From Candidatus Melainabacteria bacterium (GTDB lineage: Bacteria; Cyanobacteriota; Vampirovibrionia; LMEP-6097), in the NCBI GenBank assembly GCA_005110385.1, contig DUDT01000014.1, forward strand, positions 62,001 through 126,000: a stretch of DNA of 64,000 nt. The letters are read 5' to 3'. The translations under genes were made by a program, and so were the position numbers. Below are positions 10,096 to 20,514 of this stretch, in pieces. The notes beneath the pieces are model-generated. The model had not been told where the DNA came from and ran no database searches. It saw only the letters and a list, made by a program, of their open reading frames with translations. How positions within the stretch are numbered: the stretch's first letter is position 1; every line of letters starts with the position of its first letter.

Positions 10096-11623
10096 CCAGA
10101 GCTTTTCTAACATGTTCCCTGTCATCAAAATGAATAGTTTGATCTTTTAAGATTTGGTAATCTTCGTGTCCTTTACCAGCAACTACAACAACATCCGTCA
10201 CTAGTGCCGTGCTGACAGCTCTTTTGATTGCATCTGCGCGATTCTCTATAATTTCAATCTTCTCTAAATTAGGAATACCAGCTAATATATCTGCGATAAT
10301 CTGCCTCGGCTCCTCAGAGCGTGGATTATCAGAAGTTACGTAAACTAAGTCAGCAAGATCATAAGCAATTCTCCCCATCTTAGGTCTTTTAGTAATATCT
10401 CGATCTCCGCCACAACCAAAAACACAGACCAAGCGCGTAAATTCACTATTAGAAATAAGATCTCTAGCCCCCTTAAGTATATTCTCCAAGCCATCTGGAC
10501 TATGTGCATAATCAACAATACACAAGGGTTTTGACTCAGCAGTAATACTCTCAAACCTACCTGGTACAGCTCTCAAAGTCGGAGCCTTCTCCAATAAAGA
10601 TTCCAGAGAAATACCTTCAAGCAAAGCTAATAAAAAAGCTGCTAGTGAATTATAAATATTAAAAGTACCATTCAGTTTTAATTTAATGCGAGATTTTTTT
10701 AAAAATGAATCTAAATCAGCCTTTGCTTTATCAGATTCTTGATTCTGCACAGCCAAATATTTAACCTTGAGCCTATCACTCATCTCTAAGCCATACTCTA
10801 AACCAGCTTGAGAGATTTTCACATCAACAGCCCTAATATCTGCATTAGTATTAATCGCAAAAGTCCAGATATCTAATTTCGCCCTTAGGGCCTCTTCTTT
10901 AAAGCGAGAGAAGTATTCATTGTCTGGATTTAATATAGCTGCATGTTTGGTTTGCTTGAATATCTCTGCTTTCGCCATTAAATACTCTTCCATATTATGG
11001 TGATAATCCAAATGATCCTGGGTCAGATTTGTAACTATGCTGTATTTAAACTCAATACCATGACATCTTTTCTGATCTAAGGCATGAGAACTGACTTCCA
11101 TTGTGAGCTTTCTTAAATTTCTTGCATAAGCTTTACTTAATTCCTCTTGAATTAAATTCGACTGCGGAGTGGTGTTACCAAGCTCAATATACTGATCAGT
11201 ACTTTTATAACGTACTCCTATTGTACCTAAAAGAGCACAGCCTTCACCATCAAAAATTTCCTGTATTAGGTGCGTAACGGTAGTTTTACCATTAGTTCCA
11301 GTCACGCCATATACATCAATATGCTTACTTGGCTCATTAAAGAGTTTAGCTGCGAGTTCAGCTAAACTCACACGTGTATCATCACTAAATAAGAACTCCA
11401 CCTGAGGATAATTTTTTTTTATCATATCCAAAAAAACGCCCTCAGCTTTTGCAAATTCATTCGATATGACAATCAAACTTGCGCCTGCACTTGCAGCTTG
11501 CTCTATATATTTATGACCATCAGTATGGGTACCTTTAATACAGACAAAAATTGACTCTGCCTGAACTTCCTTACTATTACAGGTAATGCTCGAATAATTA
11601 CTAATATCTTTTACTAGATTCAT
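10088..11623 (-). CDS. murE: UDP-N-acetylmuramyl-tripeptide synthetase
   Basis: GVTGTNGKTTVTHLIQ, TTPQSNLIQ, EVSSHALDQKRCHGIEF, VTSDNPRSEEP, GKGHEDYQ. Confidence 0.97.
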   Translation of the reverse strand: MNLVKDISNYSSITCNSKEVQAESIFVCIKGTHTDGHKYIEQAASAGASLIVISNEFAKAEGVFLDMIKKNYPQVEFLFSDDTRVSLAELAAKLFNEPSKHIDVYGVTGTNGKTTVTHLIQEIFDGEGCALLGTIGVRYKSTDQYIELGNTTPQSNLIQEELSKAYARNLRKLTMEVSSHALDQKRCHGIEFKYSIVTNLTQDHLDYHHNMEEYLMAKAEIFKQTKHAAILNPDNEYFSRFKEEALRAKLDIWTFAINTNADIRAVDVKISQAGLEYGLEMSDRLKVKYLAVQNQESDKAKADLDSFLKKSRIKLKLNGTFNIYNSLAAFLLALLEGISLESLLEKAPTLRAVPGRFESITAESKPLCIVDYAHSPDGLENILKGARDLISNSEFTRLVCVFGCGGDRDITKRPKMGRIAYDLADLVYVTSDNPRSEEPRQIIADILAGIPNLEKIEIIENRADAIKRAVSTALVTDVVVVAGKGHEDYQILKDQTIHFDDREHVRKALAI

Positions 11624-11713
11624 ATACTAAAATTTTAACGCTTTAGTGAAATTCTATAACTAAGATTAAAATTTTGCATAAAAGTAAGCTTTTGAGTTAT
11701 CATAGTTTTTTCT

Positions 11714-12319
11714 ATGGCTAGATATACAGGTCCAAAAAACAAACTTTCAAGAAGATACGGTCAGGTCTTAAACGGCATGCCTGTTTTTGACATCGCTAAA
11801 AGACCGTACCGAGCTGGTATGCATGGTCAAAAAAGAACTAAGCCTTCTGAATATAAAATTCTTTTAGAAGAGAAGCAGAAATTAAGATTTAGCTACGGAG
11901 TTATCCTTGAAAAACAGTTTAAGCGTTATGTAGATAAAGCTACTAAGATGAAAGGACCTACTGGTGAGATTCTTATGCAGCTTTTAGAAACTAGGCTTGA
12001 TAACATCGTTATGAGAATGGGTTTCTCTTCGACTATTTTCGGAGCTAGGCAGTTAGTATCTCATGGTCACATTTTAGTTAACAGTTTTAAAGTAGACATT
12101 CCTTCGTACAGACTTTTCCCTGGTGATATTATTACCCTTAAAGAAAAATCTCGTAAAATCCCAGCAGTAGAAGAGGCTATGAAAAATTGGGTAGATACCC
12201 TTTCTTACATTAAAAGAGATAAAGATTCTTTTGATGGCGAGCTTACAGAGATACCAGAAAGAAAAGCTATCCCCGTTCCAGTTAACGAGATAATGATAGT
12301 TGAGTATTATTCTAGATAA
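11714..12319 (+). CDS. rpsD: 30S ribosomal protein S4
   Basis: MARYTGPKNKLSRRYG, LETRLDNIVMRMGFSSTIFGARQLVSHGHILVN. Confidence 0.98.
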   Translation: MARYTGPKNKLSRRYGQVLNGMPVFDIAKRPYRAGMHGQKRTKPSEYKILLEEKQKLRFSYGVILEKQFKRYVDKATKMKGPTGEILMQLLETRLDNIVMRMGFSSTIFGARQLVSHGHILVNSFKVDIPSYRLFPGDIITLKEKSRKIPAVEEAMKNWVDTLSYIKRDKDSFDGELTEIPERKAIPVPVNEIMIVEYYSR

Positions 12320-12320
12320 T

Positions 12321-13622
12321 CTAGCTGCCTAAGACTCTCTGATATATAAAATCTTCATACTTTAAATCCTGCTGATAGTCAAAGCTACTCTCTATTTCAT
12401 CTAAATTTAAATATGCAAGAATCTCTTCTGCTTGCTTAACTAAGTTTTTAAAATCTCCATCTTCTTTATTCCAAGCTTGTTTCGCTAGTTTCTGCATAAT
12501 CGCATACGCATCTTCGCGTAAAAGACCTTTATCTATAAGCTTTAGAAGCAGCTTCTGTGAAAATATTACCCCTCCAAAGCTATTTAAATTCTTCATCATA
12601 TTCTGCGGATAAACATTCAGCTCTTTAATGATAATCGCTATGCGGCTTAGCATAAAATCCATTAATATAAGTGCATCTACCAAAGCGACTCTCTCGACTG
12701 CACTGTGAGACATATCTCTTTCATGCCAGAGCACTATATCCTCAAGGCAGGCCGAGGCATAGGCACGCATTAATCTTGCTAAACCAGAGAGATTCTCAGA
12801 CTTCCAAGGATTACGCTTATGTGGCATAGCACTAGACCCTTTCTGCTTTTCATAAAATGGCTCTTCCAGCTCCAGCACCTCTGTACGCTGCAAATGCCTG
12901 ATCTCCACCGCAATTTTTTCGACACAAGTCGCAGCAACAGCCAAAGAATTTACCAAATGAGCATATAGATCTCTGCTAATTACTTGGGTGCTGATATTCA
13001 CGGGTTTTAAACTTAAATATCTACAAGCATATTCTTCTACAGCTGGCTCTGTATTAGCATAAGTCCCAACCGCTCCGCTAAACATACCGAGTCTTAAATC
13101 CTCTAAGGCTAAATTAAAATTTTTCCTAGACCTTTCTATATCAGCATAGAAATTTAAGAGCTTTAAGCCAAAGCTAGTAGGCTCAGCATGAATACCATGA
13201 GATCTTGCTACACAAGGAACTCCCTTGTATTCAAGAGCTTTAACTTTTAGAACTTCTAGCAATTCATTAAACCCATTATCTATTATTACCCCTGAGTCCC
13301 TAATCGCTAAATTAAGCGCTGTATCTTTAATATCAGAACTCGTAAGTCCTAAATGCACATAACGAGATTCTTCTGAATTAATGCTTTCGCTAAGACAAGT
13401 CAAAAAGGCCAGAATATCATGCTGAAGATCTTTCTCTAACTCATGTATTCTTTCTATACTAAAACTAGCCTTAGTCTTAATTTTCTCATGGGTACCACTA
13501 GGAACCTTAGCTAAATCCTCTAAAGCTCGTAAAACGGCTAACTCTATATCTAGCCAGTATTGATAAGCCTGTTCCTCTGACCATATTTTAGTAATTTCTT
13601 GCCTTGAGTATCTAGGAATCAT
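12321..13622 (-). CDS. purB: adenylosuccinate lyase
   Basis: MIPRYSRQEITKIWSEEQAY, HLGLTSSDIKDTAL, GSSAMPHKRNPWKSENLSGLARL. Confidence 0.97.
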   Translation of the reverse strand: MIPRYSRQEITKIWSEEQAYQYWLDIELAVLRALEDLAKVPSGTHEKIKTKASFSIERIHELEKDLQHDILAFLTCLSESINSEESRYVHLGLTSSDIKDTALNLAIRDSGVIIDNGFNELLEVLKVKALEYKGVPCVARSHGIHAEPTSFGLKLLNFYADIERSRKNFNLALEDLRLGMFSGAVGTYANTEPAVEEYACRYLSLKPVNISTQVISRDLYAHLVNSLAVAATCVEKIAVEIRHLQRTEVLELEEPFYEKQKGSSAMPHKRNPWKSENLSGLARLMRAYASACLEDIVLWHERDMSHSAVERVALVDALILMDFMLSRIAIIIKELNVYPQNMMKNLNSFGGVIFSQKLLLKLIDKGLLREDAYAIMQKLAKQAWNKEDGDFKNLVKQAEEILAYLNLDEIESSFDYQQDLKYEDFIYQRVLGS

Positions 13623-13772
13623 TAGATTTCAAGAATATCACTGAAAACATTGAAAATCGATAAATTTTAGCAATTTATAGCTAATAGTTTTAAAAACTTT
13701 AAAATTTTTACACTTTTCGAGTCTGTTATGTTATCATGATTTGAAGGTTAAGAAATAGTTAAGGAAGTCCAA

Positions 13773-14105
13773 ATGCAAGAACAAAGTACAATGATGTCAA
13801 CTGTAAGTGCCCTAGGTGTTTATAATTCTTATATATCAGCTTTAATAAAAGAAAACGAAAAAGCTGAACAATTAAAAGATATAGCTGAAATATGCAAATC
13901 CAATTTCAAGAAGCTAAGTCTAGTAAAAAAATTCTCTGAGATTGACGAAGATATTTTAAATTATGAAATTGCTAACATTGATGATTGCTCCGCAAATTTC
14001 TTCTCAGGTATTTTAGCTTTTGAGACTACTAGGTTAAGATTTAAAGAAGAGATTATTAAATGCACGAAGACTTCTCCGAACCAAAACCTAGATCTACATT
14101 ATTAG
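13773..14105 (+). CDS. hypothetical small protein
   Basis: ORF overlaps the start of the downstream TPR-like gene (14060), suggesting coupling. Confidence 0.5.
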   Translation: MQEQSTMMSTVSALGVYNSYISALIKENEKAEQLKDIAEICKSNFKKLSLVKKFSEIDEDILNYEIANIDDCSANFFSGILAFETTRLRFKEEIIKCTKTSPNQNLDLHY

Positions 14106-16000
14106 AGCAATACTGGGATTATTTTTACACCGATAATTTTTCCAAAGCAATCCATATTTCCGTGAAACTTTTTGAATCAGCCAAGACTGATTTTGACAAG
14201 GATGAAGCAAAAGAATTAAAATCCAAGATATTACTTAAACAGGGTTTATATTTAGATGCCTATGACTTGATCAAAAATCGTAAGTCTTTTAGCCCTTTTA
14301 AACTCTTTTTGGAATTTCTTCTCGAAGGTAATCTTCGACCAATATTAGGGCGTTTTAAAAATGACATTTCTAGTCATGTATATAAAGCATTTTCATCTAT
14401 GCTCTCAAAAGTTTACTGGGGAGCTGACTATTTAAAATCAAATGAACACTATGAAGACCCAGATATACTTTTAGAAAAAGTTTTTGATGAACTTATTACT
14501 GAAGGGAAAATCGACTTTGCGATTCTCACCTTAGCGAAATCGGTAGAGATTTCCTTACAGGAAGCCCATCTCAGCAAAGATTTAATTTCTTTAGTTAGCC
14601 TAGAGCAGATAGATAACTTAATAAAATTCAGCGAACAAGCCAAATATGATTCAACTAAAGCTAGATTATTCTTGCTTAAAGCTCTATTAACGAAAAATCG
14701 TGAATTTGCAGAAGATGCTGAAATACTGTTTGGTAAAGATAAAAATAGAAATGGACTCGCTGAAGTATATCTCTTCTATGCAAACGAGTTTGGTGAAGAA
14801 GAATATTTCAGTAAAGCCATTAATCTTTACAATCAAGTCGGTAACAACATCGCCCTCTCTCTAATTAACTCAATATTAGCTTCTCAGTCCTTGGTTAATG
14901 GAAACTTAAGAGACGCAGAACTCTATCTATCTCGTGCCAAAGAAAAAAACATGCAATGCAGCCTCTTTGATAGATTGAATGTAGATATTCAAGAACTTTC
15001 ATTACTTTCAATTCAAGGTAGGTATGATGAAATCGAAGCACTGGCCTTGCGTCTTTTAAAAGAAAATATACCTAAATTTTTTCAAGCTCAAGCAGGACAG
15101 ATATTTGCTGGAATCCTGATTAAAAATGGTGGCGATACTAAGCAGATTCGCCAAATTATAGACACTTCTTGTGAATATTTTAAAGAACTAAAGCGTTTTC
15201 ACCACTTACTACAAGCCGAAAATATTAGATTTCAAGAATGCCTGATGGAGGGTAATAGCGATGATCTTACAGCTAAAGCTCAAGAAATTATTAAACTTGC
15301 TTCTAAGCTTGGGAATGTCGAGGAAGTTGCAAATAAATATGTAGACCTTGCTTATGGTCTGATTAATATTAATGCAAGAAAACATAATTTAAACGAAGAA
15401 AATTTCGCAGTAGCCATAGATTATTTTGAAAAAGCGATAGGGATTTTCAAAAGCGAAGATAATAAAATCGGTGAAGCCAATATATATCAAGCAATGGGAG
15501 ACCTTTTTGCAAATATCGGCAAATTCGAGGATTCACTAAATTCCCTAATAAAAGCTAAAAAATTATACAAAGCGACTCAAGCTAATTTACAAAATGCTGT
15601 CACTGAAACATTAATAGGAATTTTAATCTTGAATCCAGCCGTACTAAATGAACACACTTATCCTATAGCTGAAGACCATCTCGAAAGATCCTATAAATAC
15701 TTTAGTGAAGAAAAAATCTTAGATATAAGCTGGAAAACCCTTTTCTATTTAGCTGATCTCAATCTAAAATACTATACTTTTAAAAATAAAAAAGACAAGC
15801 TTTACTTGCAAAAAACTAAAGATTTTTTTATGAAAATGCTCTCTGCCATTGAAGAATATCAAGAAGGCTCACATAAATTTCATGCAAATGACATCTATCA
15901 CATTACGAATATTTCCATAGAGCAAGCCTGCGAGAAAGCTTATGATTTCTTCATTTCAATTGGTGATAAGGAAAACGCTAAGAAATTCAAAAACAACTAA
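14060..16000 (+). CDS. tetratricopeptide-like repeat protein, 646 aa
   Basis: Repeated helical hairpins, e.g. AVAIDYFEKAIGIFKSEDNKIGEANIYQAMGDLFANIGKFEDSLNSLIKAKKLYKA. Confidence 0.7.
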   Translation: MHEDFSEPKPRSTLLEQYWDYFYTDNFSKAIHISVKLFESAKTDFDKDEAKELKSKILLKQGLYLDAYDLIKNRKSFSPFKLFLEFLLEGNLRPILGRFKNDISSHVYKAFSSMLSKVYWGADYLKSNEHYEDPDILLEKVFDELITEGKIDFAILTLAKSVEISLQEAHLSKDLISLVSLEQIDNLIKFSEQAKYDSTKARLFLLKALLTKNREFAEDAEILFGKDKNRNGLAEVYLFYANEFGEEEYFSKAINLYNQVGNNIALSLINSILASQSLVNGNLRDAELYLSRAKEKNMQCSLFDRLNVDIQELSLLSIQGRYDEIEALALRLLKENIPKFFQAQAGQIFAGILIKNGGDTKQIRQIIDTSCEYFKELKRFHHLLQAENIRFQECLMEGNSDDLTAKAQEIIKLASKLGNVEEVANKYVDLAYGLININARKHNLNEENFAVAIDYFEKAIGIFKSEDNKIGEANIYQAMGDLFANIGKFEDSLNSLIKAKKLYKATQANLQNAVTETLIGILILNPAVLNEHTYPIAEDHLERSYKYFSEEKILDISWKTLFYLADLNLKYYTFKNKKDKLYLQKTKDFFMKMLSAIEEYQEGSHKFHANDIYHITNISIEQACEKAYDFFISIGDKENAKKFKNN

Positions 16001-16052
16001 ATCCTATATTTAACCTATAGATATTTCCCCCAATAGGTCAATAAGATAATAG

Positions 16053-17309
16053 ATGCGCCTAGTATTACTATTTTTATTTTTTCTATCGGCAAACTTACCA
16101 TCAGCAGCGATTATCGTTAGAGTAAAAGATATAACGAAGGTACAAGGTCTTCGTGATCATTATTTAATAGGCTACGGTCTAGTCGCGGGATTGCCAAGTA
16201 ATAGTGGTGACAGAAACAATATAGCCACTAATTTGGCTCAAATAAATATGCTCGAAAATTTCGGCATAAATATTAAAGATTTCTTAGTTAATAACCAAAT
16301 TGACGTAAAGAATTTAGATACGAATAATCCAGGACAATCTGCCTTAGCTGCACTGAAGCAGTTAAATGGTGGAGCAGTTGGAAATATAGCTGCCGTGATG
16401 ATTACAGCTAAAATAGGACCTTATTCAAAAGAGGGTGATCGTTTTGATGTAGATATTTCCTCTGTCTCTACGGCAAGAAACCTAACAGGTGGAATACTTT
16501 TACAATCATTAATGAAAGCCGCTGATGGACGAGTTTACGCCACTGTTCAGGGACCAGTTATAAGTTCAGGTTATGAAATCGAAGCTAATGGCAGTTTAGT
16601 AAGAGAAGGCTCTCCTAATTCTGGAAGAATACCAAAAGGCGGAATAATCGAGTTTCCTTTACCGACTGAGATTAATACAGCTAATGGTCTAATACTAACT
16701 ACTGATAAAATCGATTTCGCCACTACGAATAAGATAGTAGAAGCGATAAATAACTCCAACCTAAATCGCCGTGCAGCAGTAGTAGATGGCAGAACTGTAA
16801 AAATAGAATTAAATGGAGCTGGTGATAATCCAATAGTAGCTTTAGCCCAGTTAGGCGATCTCAGAGTTAATGCTGAAAATGAAGCTAAAGTAGTTATCAT
16901 GGAAAGAACTGGTACCATCGTAGTCGGTCAAGATGTAAAACTATCTCCAGTAGCACTTTCCCATGGTGGGATATCTATCACAGTTAGAACTAATAATAAT
17001 ATCTCACAGCCATTCGTTAATACCCTCGCTAATGTTAATACCGCAACAGATGGTAGCACGATTAACAACAATAGTGGTGCTGGAAATGGGAGTGGAGCAG
17101 GTGGTGGCATAGTTACTCAAAGCTTCTCTAATTCAGCTATTGACTACAGTGACACCTATACTAAATACGTAGAACTCGCAGAAGCCACATCCTTAGCAGA
17201 TTTAGTCAAAGAACTTAACAAAATCGGCATTAAAGCTAAAGATATGATTTCTATTATGCAAGCACTGAAAGCTTCTGGAGCATTACAAGCTGAGTTAGAA
17301 GTTATTTAA
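16053..17309 (+). CDS. flgI: flagellar P-ring protein
   Basis: RVKDITKVQGLRDHYLIGYGLVAGLPSNSGD, VMITAKIGPYSKEGDRFDVDISSV, TSLADLVKELNKIGIKAKDMISIMQALKASGALQAELEVI. Confidence 0.97.
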   Translation: MRLVLLFLFFLSANLPSAAIIVRVKDITKVQGLRDHYLIGYGLVAGLPSNSGDRNNIATNLAQINMLENFGINIKDFLVNNQIDVKNLDTNNPGQSALAALKQLNGGAVGNIAAVMITAKIGPYSKEGDRFDVDISSVSTARNLTGGILLQSLMKAADGRVYATVQGPVISSGYEIEANGSLVREGSPNSGRIPKGGIIEFPLPTEINTANGLILTTDKIDFATTNKIVEAINNSNLNRRAAVVDGRTVKIELNGAGDNPIVALAQLGDLRVNAENEAKVVIMERTGTIVVGQDVKLSPVALSHGGISITVRTNNNISQPFVNTLANVNTATDGSTINNNSGAGNGSGAGGGIVTQSFSNSAIDYSDTYTKYVELAEATSLADLVKELNKIGIKAKDMISIMQALKASGALQAELEVI

Positions 17310-17318
17310 GAATTATCT

Positions 17319-18329
17319 ATGGTTAAGCGTCTTCCATTTTGCATTTTAAGATTACTCGGTGGTCGATTTAATAAAGCCTTGGTCATTATTTTACTAATTA
17401 ATCTCATATCTATTTCAGGTGGAGAATATATGTTCTTTAAAGCGGGGCAAGCTTATGCAAATCCAGTCAAACTCGGAGCTTTAGAAACCACTCCAGTACA
17501 GGTGGTCGCAGAATGGCCTGTTGATAAATATACTCAAGAAGGTGAACACTTTATCGCAAGAGTCGTAGAAGACGTCATCTTAGATAATGGTGAAGTCCTT
17601 ATTCCTAAAAATAGTAAAGTTAAGGGGCATATCACGAACATCACTAATGAAAAGAGTTTTAGGCGAGCAGGAAGGGTGGATATTGAATTTAAAGAAATAG
17701 TTTTTCCAAATAATATAAATTCCATTAAAATACTCGCCGATGGAAGTTTAGTAGAAGATAAGCATAAATTACTTAAAGCTATAGGACAAGGTTCTGTGAA
17801 AGTATTAGGTGGAGCAGCCTTAGGAGCCATAATTGGATTTCGCTTCGCTGGAGTATTAGGCTCATCTCTAAGTGGTTCTAATTTAATGATAGCCGCTGGA
17901 ACTGGTGCTGGATTAGCTTTAGTCTCTTTCATCTCCGAAAATGGTAAAGAATTGAAAATCGAACCTGGGCTGCCGATGACTTTAAGTCTAATTAATATGG
18001 AGAATAAAACCTGCTCTGAACAAGCCATGCCGCAAGCAGATACCAAGGTCTCAGTGAAAATACTAAATAAAAGCAGAGATAAACTTAAATTACAGATAGA
18101 AAATAAAAATAATAAAGCTCTGCGTCTCGCTAATTTAAAAGTCGTGGATAACCTAGGCTATGTTAAGCACGCCATTAAGACCTTTAATTATTTCGACAGG
18201 CGTGATATACCAGCAAACTCAATACAAGAATACATCGTAGATTTACCAAGTAAAGGAATAGATACTGGCAGATGGCTAGTTCTAACAGATAGTTTTGATA
18301 AAGAGGAATACTTTAGAGTGAAAATCTAA
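17319..18329 (+). CDS. uncharacterised envelope protein with TrbI-like region and glycine-rich segment, between flgI and flgJ
   Basis: N-terminal hydrophobic stretch; VEDVILDNGEVLIPKNSKVKGHI resembles TrbI-like segments; GAALGAIIGFRFAGVLGSSLSGSNLMIAAGTGAGLAL. Confidence 0.55.
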   Translation: MVKRLPFCILRLLGGRFNKALVIILLINLISISGGEYMFFKAGQAYANPVKLGALETTPVQVVAEWPVDKYTQEGEHFIARVVEDVILDNGEVLIPKNSKVKGHITNITNEKSFRRAGRVDIEFKEIVFPNNINSIKILADGSLVEDKHKLLKAIGQGSVKVLGGAALGAIIGFRFAGVLGSSLSGSNLMIAAGTGAGLALVSFISENGKELKIEPGLPMTLSLINMENKTCSEQAMPQADTKVSVKILNKSRDKLKLQIENKNNKALRLANLKVVDNLGYVKHAIKTFNYFDRRDIPANSIQEYIVDLPSKGIDTGRWLVLTDSFDKEEYFRVKI

Positions 18330-18371
18330 GTTAAGAATTCAAGAATACTTAGGCTTAAAAATATCAATAGC

Positions 18372-18650
18372 ATGAAAATAAACAATGATTTTTTGAATAT
18401 ACCAAGTGGAGTTAAAGTTAATAACTCTCAAGAAAAGACTACTGCAAAGGAATTCGAAGCTATGTTTATGCAGATGATGTTAAAAGAAATGCACCCTAAG
18501 ATAGAGAATAAAGGCGCTTTAGGACCTAGCAAATCAGAAGAAATGTTTTATCAAATTATGGATGAAACTATAGCAAGGGATATGGTCGAAACAGGTCAGA
18601 CTAAACTTGGCTTAGAAGAAGCTTTAACCCGAGAATATTTTCAAAATTAA
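18372..18650 (+). CDS. flgJ: flagellar rod-binding protein (FlgJ N-terminal domain only)
   Basis: KEFEAMFMQMMLKEMHP...GPSKSEEMFYQIMDETIARDM; 92 aa with no muramidase domain. Confidence 0.85.
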   Translation: MKINNDFLNIPSGVKVNNSQEKTTAKEFEAMFMQMMLKEMHPKIENKGALGPSKSEEMFYQIMDETIARDMVETGQTKLGLEEALTREYFQN

Positions 18651-18690
18651 GAGTGACTCAAAAATAAAATGCTGGGTATTATATCTACAT

Positions 18691-19659
18691 ATGAAAGTCT
18701 TAGTTTTCTGTGAAGCTAAAGAAAGCCTAAAAGAGGCTGGGAAGCTTGTTCTTAGTGATTCTTCTAAAGAGTTATTAAAATTTTCAATTAAAAATGTTGG
18801 TGCAGAAAATGTTTCAGCTTTTATCCTTGGTGAAAATTTAGCTTCTTCGCTAGAAGAGATTAAGAGTATCGGACCAGCTAAAGTATATTCTCTCGATTCA
18901 TTATCAGTAAAAATTTTCAGTTCTGATATTTATAAAGCTAAATTAGAAGAGGCTTTTCTTAAAGAATCAGCGAACTTAATTTTCGCTAGTCACTCTCCAG
19001 ATACAGAGACTGTTTTAGCTATACTAGCTGCTAAGTTAGAAACTAATATTGCGACTGACTGCCTCGGTTTTGACTTCAATGAAAAATCCGTACTAAGATC
19101 CATGTACTCGAATAAACTTTCTTTAAAATCTTCATTAGCCGAAGGAAAAGCTTCTTTCATCAGTTTTAGACCTAATAGTATTCGCATCGAAGAAGAAATC
19201 TCGGGAACGAATACTGAAATCATTAGCCTAGAGGCAGATTCAGCCGAAGCCAGAATAAAATGTATAGAGTTTAAAGCTGCTGCCTCTAAAGAACCTTCTC
19301 TAACTGAAGCAGCCATTATTATTTCAGGCGGCAGGGCCATGGGAAATAGTGAAAACTTCAGTATTTTAAGAGAACTAGCTGGAAAGATAGGTGCTGCTGT
19401 AGGAGCCTCTAGGGCGGCAGTAGATAGTGGTTATGCCCCTCATAGTATGCAAGTAGGGCAGACCGGTAAAGTGGTTAGCCCTAATCTCTATATAGCTTCT
19501 GGTATTTCTGGCGCTATTCAGCATTTTGCAGGTATGGGTTCAAGTAAAGTTATAGTCGCGATTAATACAGATAAAGATGCTCCTATACTTAAAAAAGCTG
19601 ATTATGCGATCATTGGTGATCTTTTTGAGGTAATTCCAGCTTTAAGTTCATTACTATAA
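18691..19659 (+). CDS. etfA: electron transfer flavoprotein alpha subunit
   Basis: IISGGRAMG, GAAVGASRAAVDSGYAPHSMQVGQTGKVVSPNLYIASGISGAIQHFAGM, VAINTDKDAPI. Confidence 0.97.
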   Translation: MKVLVFCEAKESLKEAGKLVLSDSSKELLKFSIKNVGAENVSAFILGENLASSLEEIKSIGPAKVYSLDSLSVKIFSSDIYKAKLEEAFLKESANLIFASHSPDTETVLAILAAKLETNIATDCLGFDFNEKSVLRSMYSNKLSLKSSLAEGKASFISFRPNSIRIEEEISGTNTEIISLEADSAEARIKCIEFKAAASKEPSLTEAAIIISGGRAMGNSENFSILRELAGKIGAAVGASRAAVDSGYAPHSMQVGQTGKVVSPNLYIASGISGAIQHFAGMGSSKVIVAINTDKDAPILKKADYAIIGDLFEVIPALSSLL

Positions 19660-19725
19660 GAACAAGGGAAATGCAAAAATTAAAGCTTAGAAACAGTTCC
19701 TTTAAACTCACTCTATAATTAAGTT

Positions 19726-20439
19726 ATGCTTGCAGTAATAATGCCTGAATTTTTTTCTAATGACTTTAATCAGTTTCTATTAGTGAATCAAGCTAATACT
19801 TCTTTTTTCTTGATGCTGATTTTTGCCCTAGTGGGTGGGCTTCTCTCTAGCTTAAGTCCTTGCGTGCTTAGTCTTTTACCCCTAAATCTTGCTTATATAG
19901 GAACACTCGATATAGAAGACAAGAAAGCTGCTTTTAATAAGGCTGCAGCATTTGTGCTTGGAGCATCTTTAGTAATGGGTTTACTGGGTGCTTTCAGTAA
20001 TTTTGCTTTCGCTGTTTTTTCTGAATTTAGATCCATACTTTATCTTATCGTTGGGGTCATTATTCTTTTTATGGCATTAATGGTACTTGGTTTAATTAAG
20101 ATTCCTTTACCACAGCTAGTTACACGCATGCCAAAACTACCACCCTTATTCATCGGCATGCTATTTGCTTTAATTAGCTCTCCCTGCTCTAGCCCCGTCT
20201 TGTTTGGCATACTTTCCATGGCAAGCACAGCAGGTTCGGTCATCAGCAGCGTGCTGATAATGTTCTTTTATGCCCTCGGTTACACAGCCATTATTTTCTT
20301 TGCAAGCGTTTCGGTTGGTTTAATGAAACAACTTAACTGGTTTAAATCTAATAGCCTAGTGGTAACAAGAATAAGTGCAGCAATACTTATTAGTGCGGGG
20401 CTATTTTATATATTTCTTGCTTTAAGCAGAGGTTTTTAA
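19726..20439 (+). CDS. ccdA: cytochrome c biogenesis protein CcdA
   Basis: Polytopic membrane protein with LSSLSPCVLSLLPLNLAYIG and ALISSPCSSPVLFGILS cysteine motifs. Confidence 0.88.
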   Translation: MLAVIMPEFFSNDFNQFLLVNQANTSFFLMLIFALVGGLLSSLSPCVLSLLPLNLAYIGTLDIEDKKAAFNKAAAFVLGASLVMGLLGAFSNFAFAVFSEFRSILYLIVGVIILFMALMVLGLIKIPLPQLVTRMPKLPPLFIGMLFALISSPCSSPVLFGILSMASTAGSVISSVLIMFFYALGYTAIIFFASVSVGLMKQLNWFKSNSLVVTRISAAILISAGLFYIFLALSRGF

Positions 20440-20514
20440 AATAAATCGATAAATCCAAACCATTTCTTAACATAACATTGCTATAACTCACCAAAGAGAT
20501 CGAGGTACAAGTGT

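Noticed and set aside
15965-16000. gataaggaaaacgctaagaaattc resembles the repeat core gaaaacgc.gaaatt
   Set aside because: Short match at the C-terminus of the TPR gene without the flanking blocks; probably chance.
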